This document shows positions 37,515-49,057 of a stretch of DNA of 64,000 nt, one piece after another (the first letter of the stretch is position 1; each line of letters starts with the position of its first letter). Source of the stretch: Beroe forskalii (lineage: Eukaryota; Ctenophora; Nuda; Beroida; Beroidae). A program made the translations under genes and the position numbers. The notes below the pieces were generated by a model that searched no databases, was not told the DNA's origin, and saw nothing but the letters and a program-made list of their open reading frames with translations. The stretch spans positions 225,801 through 289,800 of the forward strand of contig WFMF01000214.1 of assembly GCA_011033025.1 (NCBI GenBank), given 5' to 3'.

Positions 37515-39297
37515 TTAAACCGGTCTGCAAGTCATTCCCACGAACTCAATGTAGTTTATCTTGCCGTCCCCGTTGAGGTCTGCCTCTTTGATCAGCTCGT
37601 CAGCCTCCTTATCAGTCAGAGGGTCTCCTATCGCAGTCAGCACCTTGATGAGGAACGGACATTTAACCCCAAAACATTATATCTCACGACACTTAATAAC
37701 CATACGATATTTCAACTGCAACTATAGGCAAAAGTTAGGGTCTGAGTTCGGGTTAGGGTTCTAAGGGTTAGGGCTATAGTCAAGGGTTTCGGTTAGGGTT
37801 ATGGTTAGTAGGGTCTGCTGAGAGAGATGCTGTGATGAAAAATATTTGGGGCTATAAGTGGGATTCCCACCTTGATCAGCTCCGCTGTGTCGATCTGTCC
37901 GTCCTTGTTCTCGTCAAAGACTTCAAATGCTTCCTTCAATATACATAAAGGCGTGGTTTTAGAACGCTGGTAGGCTATCCTGATCCTTCAAGATATTCTA
38001 ATACGCAAAATCCTTTGATATAATATTCTTATATTATAAATCCTGAGGATCTAGCCATTCTCATTGTTTTTCAAGATAAGATCCTGTGCAGTGTGTGATA
38101 CTGTTTTTCTGTTTGCTTATTGGAAAACCATGCTGGTGACAGCAGTCAGATTGTCGCCTGAGTCACAGTTAGGCGTTATGCTGCTTACTCTCATAGGTCA
38201 GTAGCCTCGTAAGGACATAAGGACATATGATATCAACTAAAATAGACGTTTTTGTTTGGATCGCTATCATGGAAAATTTTTATCATTTTATGCTTTTGAT
38301 CTAAAACATGAATTTAATATTTAGGAAAACCGATATGTCAGAGATATGGCAAATGGCTCTGTAAACATAATTTTCTAATTTCTAATGGGGCAGTTATGCA
38401 GTTGGCAATACATTTAATGACGGGATTATTCAGCAAACAAATTGTCTTATCATTTAGCCTCAATGTACGATAGATCAAAAAGTGGACAGAATGGTTCCAC
38501 AAATCCATCAATCCAATGGACAGGAATAGGGATTCATTTAGGCACTCTGACGAAAATTAACATGACAGTACTCACTTAATTCCTGATCCAGGAATCCGTG
38601 TTTGTTGCGGTGCTCTGCTATGATCTCACTGAAAATTATATAAGTCAATAAGTCATTATAAGTGCCTAGTATCAACTGAGTAAGTTGTAGAATTAGAACA
38701 CTGTTGCATCTGAATGAATATGAATTCTGACCAACTAAGACTCTTTTACTTTTGTGCATTTGGCCATTTGAATTTTTGCATTTAAAAAATTGTTACCGTA
38801 AGCAAAAACTTTAATATTAGAAATCTAGGATCCTTACCAGAACTCTATGAACGATATGGATGACTTGTCCATGTTGACCAGCTCGGCTAGGATGTTATTC
38901 AGCTCCGTCTCAGTAGGGACACCTCCTGCCACTCTCATTGCTGATCCCACCTGATCCAACTTCAGCTGACCACCCTCTGAGGGATTACATTTTACTGAAA
39001 ATACGAATATAGTGAATACAGTAGCCATTAAACCAACTCTGAAGTCTATATGTCTATAATCACATGCTAATATGTTTCTATAATAAAACTCAAAAAACTC
39101 AAAATATTTCGAAATAATATAAGTGCATGCTGCACCATTTTTGACAACTAACTTCCTTTGGAGAAGACTCCAAAGACTTTCTTCAGTTCTGCCACCTGAT
39201 CCGGAGACAGGGGTAGATCGCCTGCTATCTGGTTATTAGCTGAGGATGACTTCGACTTCTTCTTCCCCTTGCCTTTTCCGCCCTTCTTAGGCGGCAT
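37515..39297 (-). CDS. EF-hand protein of the calmodulin / myosin light chain class
   Basis: Five exons, 180 codons: 39153-39297 (ATG), 38838-38994, 38576-38628, 37871-37929 and 37515-37643 (TAA). Residues 1-20 are a lysine-rich head ([14 protein letters not shown] then serines). Four EF-hand positions follow. The first (around residue 46, [18 protein letters not shown]) and second ([12 protein letters not shown]) have lost loop residues and are probably unable to bind calcium. The third ([12 protein letters not shown]) and fourth ([12 protein letters not shown]) are canonical 12-residue loops. Overall length and two dead plus two live hands suit calmodulin-like, light-chain or outer-dynein-arm-associated proteins. 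I cannot decide between them. The exon 4 acceptor is chosen by phase and is the weakest point: GAAG|CATTTG keeps frame, whereas GAAG four bases earlier would give the more usual KEAFEVF. Confidence 0.85.
37735..37815. repeat. Interstitial telomere-like tract
   Basis: Degenerate ttaggg units (gggttagggtt, aagggttaggg, ggttagggttatgg) inside the last intron of the EF-hand gene. Related cccta units occur reversed at 52.71-52.78 kb inside a mobile element. Confidence 0.7.
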
Positions 39298-41300
39298 TCT
39301 TCACCTGAGCCTACCAATCTATTGAGCTTTGGAAGCGCCGTGTTCGCTCAAATTCTTCCGTTTATGTCACAAGAATAAGGTCCTGCCTATAAAGGAAAAT
39401 AGAATGGAATAAAGGAATGAAATTAGGGTCAATTTATAGAAACTGGATCAGGAAAGATAGTATGACATTAAATACTTATTAATCTGAATAAGTAGTTGCG
39501 ATGTAAGATCATAACCAGCGTCCATCAGATCGAACTGAAGCAACAGAACGGTTATCATATCCACAAAAAATGAACAATCCCTCCCCTGATAGAAAAGTTC
39601 AGTACGAGCTTTGCTCCACAACGTTCGTAATTAATTTTCTCAAGGGGGGTTTGTGCTTGTGAAGCTTTGTGAGAAGCTGCCACAGTCCACCTCATTTCAC
39701 GGTCTTGACTGAGGTCCGAGGAAGCATAGAAAGATGAGTCATCTGCAAATAGGCCGGTAAAGAGCTTCAACGATTGTTGTGGCTTTGTAAAAGCTATAGT
39801 ATTTACCATTGACAAGCAAGGAAAATTACCGCACGAATAAGAGTTTTACAAAGTAGGTACACAACAAATATGATGATAACAGATAAAAAGTAGGTATGAT
39901 TATAACTGAATGCTTGGCACAATTTGGGACAACGATCATGAGAACAAGTGGCTGAAGCACTTATCTAATTCTATCTATCTATGAATACCCTTGCTAAACA
40001 TCCTGCAGCTATAAGAAAACAAAACATATCCGCATAAACATTGTAAACATCACCGAGTTTTTTAAAGATTATGCGAGCATGTAAGTGGACCGATGTGGCG
40101 CTATATACGCCTGTAAAAGCTTGGCATTGAGTAATTAGCATTGAGTCTAAATGGTTGCTATTGGGCTCGGAAAGAAGATCAAAGTGTACAAAGAACTACA
40201 GATCACCAACCCACGGCAGAGGTTCTATAACTCCTGCAGTCTAATTAATAGCTACGCCACGATCAGAACAAGTTAATGTTCGTATACCTTCACTCCCTCT
40301 TTGGCATATCCTCTTACGCTCTTATCGTATTACGTTCTGTGGTTCCACGCAGGGACTCCGCATTCTCAGACATCAGTGAAATGTGCTAAGAATACCGGGG
40401 AAGAATCATAGAACTAATCAAAATTTCTGATGATTTAGAAAATGATCTTACATGAATTGAATATACATATATTTTGTAATATTTAATTTAAGTAAGTAGT
40501 TGGGATGCTACAATTAGAGCAATGTAAAATGAGAAGAGGAATTTGAGTCCCATACTTTGGTTCCATGACAACAGCGTTTCTATTTACTGAAAGTGAAATT
40601 CTACCCTAACTCGATACTGTAAATCAATTGCATACCATTATCTGGAAGTGGAAGTCCATAGCCTGGTGTTCAGGCTAGGATAATGATTCAGGCTGGATTG
40701 CTTCTTGATCCAGATTCATAAGTCCATTTCCAATTAGACTTTTCGACTGCTGCATCCAATTAGTGGCACCAATGCATCAGCTTCTATAATAGATGATCCT
40801 ATTTATTTTAAACTGCGCTTGTTTGGTTGACATCTGCGCTAGTTTGGTAAATGAAACAAATCAGAAAATTTAAGTTGGTACTCTCCTGAAATTGAAAATA
40901 ATTATTCGTAGCTAACGATATCTCAGTTAAGGCACGTAAACTGTTATATTTGGTAATTAAGTAATTATGTTGGTAATTATATCCGTGTATCCTTTGATAC
41001 TTTAATGTGAGACGTGGTTATTGACCTGACCTACAACTTTATTCCACACTCAAGGCTTCAAGGAAACTTTCATAGGCACCTGGCACAGTGACATAAGCTT
41101 GGGACCCTTCACTTTCAATGTGTACATATTCAAATTGATTGCGTGAAAAAGTATTTTTGACTTATTTAGTTATTAAATAAGACCGATACCTTTACTCTGT
41201 ACATCTATAGTTTTATTCTTTTTATAAACACTCGCCTTTCCGCACATTAGTCATGTGTATGTCACTGTTCTTCTGATCCTGTAAATACAGAAATACCACT
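39298..41300. other. Intergenic DNA upstream of the EF-hand gene
   Basis: AT-rich. The first few hundred bases above 39297 are the likely promoter side of the EF-hand gene, but I see no clear TATA box. No exon or repeat stands out up to 41.3 kb. Confidence 0.4.
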
Positions 41301-41310
41301 CTCCACTCAC

Positions 41311-41459
41311 CTTTCACTGGAGCATCTGATCTGGTCGGGGGTGGAGTCCAGGTGAGGTAGCTGAACCTCTCACTCCTCCATCTGGCACCCAGGAGACCAC
41401 TGAACGCTACCCCTCCAACCACCTCACCTCCCCATGTGGCGTTGCACTCCGAGCCTTCG
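41311..41459 (-). CDS. Candidate internal exon, unrecognised
   Basis: 149 bp from ttccAG to AAAG|GTGAGT on the minus strand, 49 codons, including ECNATWGGEVVGGVAFSGLL, then RWRSERFSYLTWTPPPTRSD. The codon pattern and both splice sites look real. It lies downstream of the stop codon at 41710, so it belongs to another gene or to an alternative 3' end. It opens with one codon-completing base and ends with one spare base, so neighbours must exist, but I could not find them. Confidence 0.5.
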
Positions 41460-41709
41460 CTGGAATGAGGTGCGTTACTAAGTAGTTATCAGATGTTAGA
41501 GCTTTTAAGAGGAATTTGAGAAACTGATGTTACAACTTTACGAGAGGAATAGACCGACTAAGAATGTATGAACGAATGCTGGTCCTATTGGTTTTTGAGG
41601 GAAATCGAAAAGGCTCCAGTTTTTCGATTTTTGGAGTCGTATTTCCGATAAAAATGCAGAGGAGAAAGTTTCTGTTTGATTAATAACCCTTCAGAGAAAT
41701 TCTATCAAA

Positions 41710-42328
41710 TTACTTGGCGAAGTTGATGTTGAATGTCTCTTCTCCGTTGAGGTACAGGGTGAAACTGGTAGGACTTTTCTCGATCTTCCAGTCTCTGCTG
41801 AAGTAGAGGTCTGCCAGTTGCTTGGACTCGCTGAACTTGGCTTTGTGCCATGTGCCACACTTGTGGATATAAACTCCTGAAGAAGAAAATAAGGACATGT
41901 GGGCAATTCTCATTATAAACATCATGGCCGAAAGCGCTGAAATAAAAGGGAAATTGTTGAGGTGTTGGTATCGAACACAGAAAACAAGCAACACGTCAGA
42001 CAAAAAACATAGCAAATCATAGCTTATAACAGTTAAAATTCGATAATACTAGAGTGATGCATTTATAATACAAATTCAAAAGTACAAAGCTCTGCAACTC
42101 TCCCAGCATCCTCTGGCAGACCCGTACCTATAGTGACATCCCACACAAACCAGCCGATGTGGGTCCGGCTCCTGTCGTAGAAGTTAACGTATCTGGTGGT
42201 GTCGGAACTACCGGAGTACGAAACGTACACGGGGTTGCTCTCCAAGTTGACTCGTTCGATGCACCTGGCTCCCTGACACTTGTCACAGCTCGTGTAGCAA
42301 TTCAGCTGGATATCCTGCCACACCCCTT
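41710..42328 (-). CDS. Last two exons of an unrecognised, probably secreted protein
   Basis: Exons 42128-42328 and 41710-41876 join in phase (G|GA) and end in TAA. The first encodes WQDIQLNCYTSCDKCQGARC, then NPVYVSYSGSSDTTRYVNFY and GWFVWDVTI. The second encodes YIHKCGTWHKAKFSESKQ and SFTLYLNGEETFNINFAK-stop. The paired cysteines early on and a run of alternating hydrophobic residues suggest a disulphide-bonded beta-rich domain. I do not recognise the family. Upstream exons are missing: the region above 42.33 kb is a palindrome followed by a large foldback element. Confidence 0.65.
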
Positions 42329-42385
42329 CTGAAAGTGAGAAAGGGTTGAACAGGCAACTGTCGTTGGTAGCTTTTTATTAGTAAG

Positions 42386-42436
42386 CGATAATTATCGCAA
42401 AAAAGCGGTAATTACCGCTTTTTGCGATAATTATCG
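42386..42436. repeat. Near-perfect 51-bp palindrome
   Basis: cgataattatcgcaaaaaag, then cggtaattaccg, then ctttttgcgataattatcg. The arms differ by one A/T. Each arm also contains smaller palindromes (cgataattatcg, cggtaattaccg). It lies about 60 bp upstream of the exon at 42328. Confidence 0.9.
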
Positions 42437-42494
42437 GCAATTACAGTTGCCGAACAGTATGTAGCATCATCGGTTGTCAAGAGACGCCCAGAGT

Positions 42495-43987
42495 GGGCAT
42501 AGATCCGTTTGCCACTTTGTCCAGGCGCCAGTCTAATGCAGGTCTAGCGCCGGTTTAATGCAGGTCTAACGCCAGTCTAGTGCAGGTCTAATGCAGGTTT
42601 GGCGCCGGTTTTGTGCAGGTTTAGCGCCGGTTTAGCGCGGTGCCAGCACGCCAGTCTAATGCAGGTCCTGTGCCACTCTAATGCAGGTCTAGCGCCGGTT
42701 TGGTGCAGGTCCAGCCGGTTGAGCGCGGGTACAGCGCTGGTGCAATGCAGGTCTAGCGCCGGTTTAATGCAGGTCTTGTGCCACTCTAATGCAGGGTCTA
42801 GTGCCCGGTTTGGTGCAAGTCCAGCGCTGGTTTAGCGTGGGTGCAGCGCTGGTCCAATGCACCTCGGATGCTATCTCAATATTACTTATGCATTTCATAC
42901 AGATTTGGCGCCGATTAAATTATGCAGGTTTGACGTCTTTTCATGAATGTTTGGCGCTGTTTTAATGCAGGTGCAACGCCATTCCAATGCGGGTTTGGCG
43001 CTGGTTTCATGCAGGTTTAGCATGTTCAATTCTATGCCCCATGACTCTTCATAATAATAACAGATAATGGTTACCGGTGGTAACTAACGTACTTCATCAT
43101 TGTTACCGGTGGTAACTAACATACGTTACCATGGTTACCGATGGTAACTTACGTACATAACCATGGTTATCTGTGTAACTCATAACTGACGAACGTTACC
43201 ATGGTTGCCGGTGGTTGCCTAACGTACGTTACCATGGTTACCGACCTGGTAACTAACGTGGGTTACCATAGTTACCGATGGTTGCTAACGTACGTAACCA
43301 TGGTTACCGGTGGTAACTTAGGTGGAGTTACCATGGTTACCGATGGTAACTAACGTGGGTTATCATGGTAAACGGTGGTCACTGGTCACTAACGTAGTAA
43401 CGTATGTTACTATGGTTTACCGATAAGGGCAACGGACGTTACCATGGTTACCGGTGGTAACTTAGGTGGGTTACCATGGTTACCGATGGTAACTAACGTG
43501 GGTTATCGCATGGTAAACCGGTGGTCACTGGTCACTAACGTAAGTGTACTATGGTTACCGATAGGAGCTAACGGACGTTACCATGGTTACCGGTGGTCCC
43601 CTAACGGACGTTACCATGGCTAACGGTGGTAACTAACCTGCATTGGAATGGCATTGCAACTGCATTAAAAACACGCCAAACAGAAACGACGTCAAACCTG
43701 CATGTTTAATCGGCGCCAAATCTGTTTAATTAATAACGGTAACGCTGGACCTTTCAGATTAAACCGGCACCAGAGACCTGCATTACTGGCGCTGGACCTG
43801 CATGGCACCTGCGCTTCGCGCTAGACCTGCATTAGAGCGGCAATAGGACCTGCAAGACAGACTGGCGCTGGCACCGCGCTAAATGTCTCAAAACCGGGGT
43901 GCCAAACCGCGTAGACCTCCGACTGGCGTTCCCGCATTAAACCGGCGCTAGACCTGCATAACTGGCGTCAACCGTGGATCTATGCCC
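42495..43987. mobile_element. 1.5-kb foldback element built from two satellite families
   Basis: Three zones. About 42530-43020: 20-22-bp units of gcaggtctagcgccggttta type. About 43062-43640: roughly 33-bp units of gttaccatggttaccgatgg and taactaacgtacgt type, each itself nearly palindromic. About 43640-43970: the first family reversed (aaaccggcgctagacctgca). The outer limits are gggcatagatcc (42495-42506) and ggatctatgccc (43976-43987), an exact inverted pair. The whole can fold into one long hairpin. No coding capacity. Confidence 0.75.
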
Positions 43988-44168
43988 GACATAGGACTTT
44001 TCTCGCTTTTGAAGTAGAAATTACGATTTCAACCTTTAAATCAAAGTCATACCTGATGGGAATGGGAGGGCTGTGGTCGGAAGAGTTAAGGGAAACAAAC
44101 CGCGCGTTAACTGCGAAATTATCATTGAAAATAACAAAATCCCTGGCATGTCACAATACATGCTGCTC

Positions 44169-44738
44169 CCGATTGCAGCTAGACAAGATGAAATTCTATC
44201 GTTAACATAGCAACTTTAAAACCGGAAACAGTGACGGCTATTTGAATGTCTTCCTGGACTGTTTTGACGTTCGAAACTTTAAAATGAGTATGTCGTGTCT
44301 ACGACTGTGTGTTAGTGCTCTGGTGTAAACATTTAATTCTGAGAACTTACAAACTTTGAGGTCTGAGCTGTAAGTATCTAAATCTTAGACGATCTTCCTA
44401 CTTCAAGTCTTGATATTACGAGCTCATGCTCTATTATATAGACTAAAATATAGTCTAGCAATTGTCACGCAACAACTAGCAAGTTAGCAAGGAAGAATTT
44501 TGAAAATTAGCAAACCTTGCTATCTTTTAATAACGTTATATCCCAGGGAAGATTTAATTTTCAGACGACTAATTCACAAATTATTTCCGTCATTTGCCGT
44601 TCTTGAATTATGGTAAGGCTCTAACAGTATGGGTATGTCTTACTGAAGCTTACTTGGTTATTTATTGCCCTCAAATGTCTGAATAATGTGAAAGTAAATC
44701 TTCTAAAGTCGGCATCCGCGGCGGTTTCAATAGAATCA
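44169..44738 (+). repeat. 570-bp direct repeat, left copy
   Basis: From ccgattgcagctagacaag to ggcggtttcaatagaatca. Nearly identical to 48490-49057, 3.7 kb downstream in the same orientation. It contains ctattatatagactaaaata and a run of gcaa-type words. It could be LTR-like or one half of a segmental duplication. It does not have the TG...CA ends expected of an LTR. Confidence 0.9.
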
Positions 44739-44815
44739 AAATTATCTTGAAAGCCCAACAGCTACTTTCGACCACAATATGTGACGACATATGAGCTCAA
44801 CAACTTATTACCTCC

Positions 44816-45552
44816 TATGAACCCAATAGCTCCTTCTGAGCCCAACAACCCAATAGCTCCAGGTGAGCCCAACAACCCAATAGCTCCAGGTGAGCCCAAC
44901 AACCCAATAGCTCCAGGTGAGCCCAACAACCCAATAGCTCCTTGTATTCAACAACCCAATAGCTCCATGCGAGCCCAACAACCCAATAGCTCCAAGTGAG
45001 CCCAACAGCCCAATAGCTCCAGGTGAGCCCAACAACCCAATAGCTCCTTGTGAGCCCAACAACCCAATAGCTCCATGTGAGCCCAACAACCCAATAGCTC
45101 CTTGTGAGCCCAACAACCCAATAGCTCCATGTGAGCCCAACAACCCAAAAGCTCCATGTGAGCCCAACAACTCAATAGCTCCATGTGAGCCCAAAAACTC
45201 AATAGCTCCTTGTGTGCCCTATAACCCAATAGCTCCATGTGAGCCCAACAACCCAATAGCTCCAGATGAGCCCAACAACCCAATAGCTCCAGGTGAGCCC
45301 AACAACCCAATAGCTCCTTGTGAGCCCAACAACCCAATAGCTCCATGCAAGCCCAACAACCCAAAAGCTCCAGGTGAGCCCAACAACCCAATAGCTCCAG
45401 GTGAGCCCAACAACCAAATAGCTCCTTGTGAGCCCAACAACCCAATAGCTCCATGTGAGCCCAACAACCCAATAGCTCCTTGTGAGCCCAACAACCCAAT
45501 AGCTCATTGTCAGCCCAACAACTCAATAGCTCCATTTGAACCCAACAACCCA
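44816..45552. repeat. 27-bp minisatellite, about 27 copies
   Basis: Unit gagcccaacaacccaatagc, then tccaggt with variants tccatgt and tccttgt. Because 27 is divisible by 3, long ORFs appear in several frames on both strands: plus EPNNPIAPG repeats; minus GCWAHKELL and SHGAIGLLG repeats. I treat all of them as artefacts. Confidence 0.95.
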
Positions 45553-45554
45553 AC

Positions 45555-46321
45555 GGGGGAGGGCCGGGAGCTAAATGGCTGGACCACATGCCTATTTTGG
45601 TACCTAACTGGTTAGCCAAAATTTTGACCCACCCACCCACAGTTAGGTTCTTACCTAAGTGGTTGGGCAAATCGACGATAACCACCCACCCAATTAATGT
45701 TGATTTCCATAATGTTATATAATAATGGACAATTGAATCCCATAAATTATCGAGACTTAATTTCCTATGTATTAAATATGTGCATTTTTCTCCGATCTCA
45801 TAATTATCATTGCACATCATATTTTAAAGCTCCAAAACAACTTTCTGTTAAATATAGAACGAAAATGACACAGAATCATTATTAAGAATGAACGGTACCC
45901 TATTAATTTATTTCACTATCATTTCGAGCGCCTATGCCATCAACGTTATTGCGAGATTGATAAGGTCATATGATGTTGATTATTGAGTTATGTGTGAGTG
46001 ATAAATATGGTATAATACAGTATATATAGAATTAAGAATATACGAAAAAAATAAGCACAAAATTAAATTTAGCATACCACTTTCTTTTTATCATGCGTTT
46101 TCTGGTAGAATGAATCAATTTGGTTTCAATTTCTGATTGAAATGGTAATTTCAATAATAATTAGGTCTTTAGGTAGCAAAATCTAACTGGTCAGATGGTT
46201 TGGTGGACCTTTTGTAGAAATTTTACACCAGTTAGGGTCCAGACCCTAACTGGTTGAGCCTGCTGGGTCACCCACCCCTTAACTGGCATGTGGTCCAACC
46301 AATTAGCTCTCGGCCCCCCCC
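45555..46321. mobile_element. TIR element sitting in the 27-bp minisatellite
   Basis: Left end gggggagggccgggagctaa, then tggctggaccacatgcc. The right end read backwards is gggggggccgagagctaatt, then ggttggaccacatgcc. Minisatellite units flank both sides. Subterminal repeats of the type ctaactggtt with acccaccc occur at both ends. The 500-bp centre is AT-rich and non-coding. Confidence 0.65.
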
Positions 46322-46900
46322 GAACCCAATAGCTCCATGTGAGCCCTTCAACCCAATAGGTCCTTGTGAGGCGTGAGCCCACATTCCAAACTCAATAGCT
46401 CCAGGTAAGCTCAACAACCAATTAGCTCCAAGTGAGCCCAACAACACAAAAGCTCTATGTTCGCTAAACAACTCAACTGCTCGATCTAACCCCAATAACT
46501 ACATTTGAACAAAATTACAAAAGAGCCCCATCTGAGCTCAACTGCCCAAGAGCTTCGTGTGATTTACAACTACCCTACACCCCTCAAACTCATCAATTTA
46601 CAAAAATGCTTCCAGTTTTTATCGATACAGATCACCATGGTCATTGGCTATTGGCAACACCCCACTCTCTTTTGGAAGTGTGGTGGTGGAGAATGGTATA
46701 TCCTCTCCCCAAGAGCCATGACTTGGGAGCCCAACAACCCAATAGCTCCTTGTGAGCCCAACAACCTAATAGCTCCATCAAACCAAACAGCTTCATATCT
46801 GGATTTAGCCCAACAACCCAACAGCTCCATGTGAGCCAAATAGTTCCATGTGAGCCCAACAACCAAATAGCTCCATGCATCTCCCCAACAAACCAATAAC
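46322..46900. repeat. Degenerate continuation of the 27-bp minisatellite
   Basis: Scattered, diverged units (gagcccaacaaccaaatagctcc) interrupted by unrelated DNA. A block at about 46600-46735 (ttggcaacac, then tggtggagaatgg) is repeated in diverged form at about 46920-47050. Confidence 0.7.
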
Positions 46901-48488
46901 TCCTCACTATAAAAATAGTACAAAACTGCTGCCAGTTATAATCTACCTATTTTAGGTCAAAGTTTTTTGGCAACACTCTACTTTCTTTTTTCGAAGTGGG
47001 GTGGTGGAGAATAACAGAGTTGTTCTCTGCCCCAAGACCAAGTGCTTTGCTCCAAAAACCAGCTGTTTCCAGTGAACATGAACAATTTGTACTGAAAAAC
47101 GCAACATTGTTACACCATATGACATTAACATGATAATGTCGCACATTAAACAAAAAAACAGAAAAAATGCATGCACCAAAGTTTGCTTCCAACCTAGTAC
47201 AAATTTTGAAAAATGGCATATAAATTTACCAAATTTAACAATTTACCAAATCAACATTAATACTATAACCACTTTGTCAATGAAAAATGACGACAAACTT
47301 TATTGATATAACAAAAAATCATTGCACACCAACTTCTTTACACTGGAACGTTTTAAAACTAATCATTCCCCTGAAACCAGTGGATAATAAGAATTCAGTT
47401 ATTAGAAACGTATAAATACACCAACACTCATAGATGAAACACAAATATTGTTTGTCCCAGCATTTAAGTCAATCAAAAAACCATTCTTATAGATAGTAGA
47501 CATAAATATTGCGATGAAACCTACTTGAGAGTTCATCAATAAAACACAAAAAGCTTGCCATACACACCAAAAAAGATATGAAAAAGGACTTTGATAGGAC
47601 CTCATCACATGCAGTAATAACAACATGGATAACTATCACTTGAAGATTTCATAAGCTAAACATCAAATGCAATTAAGCACCCTACCGTCAATGTAATCGG
47701 CAAGTACAAATCATAAATTAACTGAGAAAAAAGCAAGGTAACTCATAATATGGGTTACAGTATACATCAGCTTAAAAACATCAGCTTCAAAATATGGAAG
47801 TACTGATCATGGAAAATCCCTCCTTCATTAGGTAAACAATGGATCATCGAAAATGAAACAAGAAAGAACTAAATTATATAACCATCAAAATTATGTGGAA
47901 AGTAAGCAAAAAATCTAAGTACGTTGATGCCAAAGATAGTCGACCAGAGAACACTGCTCAGAGACGCTTTAGTAATAACATAGTAAACTGCCTCATTCTT
48001 GAGCCTGAACAAAACACACTTTTTTCGATTTCAAAAAAGAGCCTCAAGAACAGGAGCTTCACTTGCAGGAATACACAAACAACAAACCAAGAAATATAAA
48101 CAAACCAAAAAGGGGGGATTCAATCTGGCCCAATAATGAGAAACATGACTCAGGACATTCTTTTCCCATTACTTGTCCAAGAAATAAAGAAGAATGGGAG
48201 GAGAAGATTTGGTTGCTTCATCGCCTCAAAAAGAAGCAAACCGTATGTTTTCGGCTCAAGTTGAACAGACAGATAACTGCTTGAGGGCCATTGGGGTCTA
48301 TTACCCAATTGGAGAATATAGTTAAGCGAACAATTTTCTGTATAGATATCTGTCCTCTACTATATAGACTATTAGTTATGCCAACATATCAGCCAAACCG
48401 CGACCGTTGCCTCTCAGACTATGAGGGGCCATGTCGTATGGCACAGCGCCTCCGCGGAAGCGCATTTTACCTACCTACCTACCTACCT
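46900..48488. other. Non-coding DNA between the repeats
   Basis: AT-rich, many A runs, no convincing exon. It ends in a short (ctac)n tetranucleotide tract at about 48468-48488, right at the border of the second 570-bp repeat. Confidence 0.45.
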
Positions 48489-48489
48489 G

Positions 48490-49057
48490 CCGATTGCAGC
48501 TAGACAAGATGAAATTCTATCGTTAACATATCAACTTTAAAACCGGAAACAGTGACGGCTATTTGAATGTCTTCCTGGACTGTTTTGACGTTCGAAACTT
48601 TAAAATGAGTATGTCGTCTACGACTGTGTGTTAGTGCTCTGGTGTAAACATCTAATTCTAAGAACTTACAAACTTTGAGGTCTGAGCTCTAAGTATCTAA
48701 ATCTTAGACGATCTTCCTACTTCAAGTCTTGATATTACGAGCTCATGCTCTATTATATAGACTAAAATATAGTCTAGCAATTGTCACGCAACAACTAGCA
48801 AGTTAGCAAGGAAGAATTTTGAAAATTAGCAAACCTTGCTATCTTTTAATAACGTTATATCCCAGGGAAGATTTAATTTTCAGACGACTAATTCACAAAT
48901 TTTTTCCGTCATTTGCCGTTCTTGAATTATGGTTAGGCTTTAACAGTATGGGTATGTCTTACTGAAGCTTACTTGGTTATTTATTGCCCTCAAATGTCTG
49001 AATAATGTGAAAGTAAATCTTCTAAAGTCGGCATCCGCGGCGGTTTCAATAGAATCA
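48490..49057 (+). repeat. 570-bp direct repeat, right copy
   Basis: Matches 44169-44738 with only a handful of differences, for example cgtctacgac against cgtgtctacgac and ttttttcc against ttatttcc. The low divergence means a recent duplication or insertion event. Confidence 0.9.

Noticed and set aside
45214-45615. 133-residue plus-strand ORF with EPNNPIAPG repeats
   Set aside because: Same minisatellite artefact on the other strand. No sign of splicing or a conserved end.
44948-45820. 290-residue minus-strand ORF with GCWAHKELL repeats
   Set aside because: It follows from a 27-bp unit without stops in several frames. The opposite strand is also open, and there is no start context, signal peptide or conserved flank.
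44169-49057. Full LTR retrotransposon
   Set aside because: No gag/pol coding, no TG...CA ends, no visible primer-binding site or target duplication. Kept only as a direct repeat pair.
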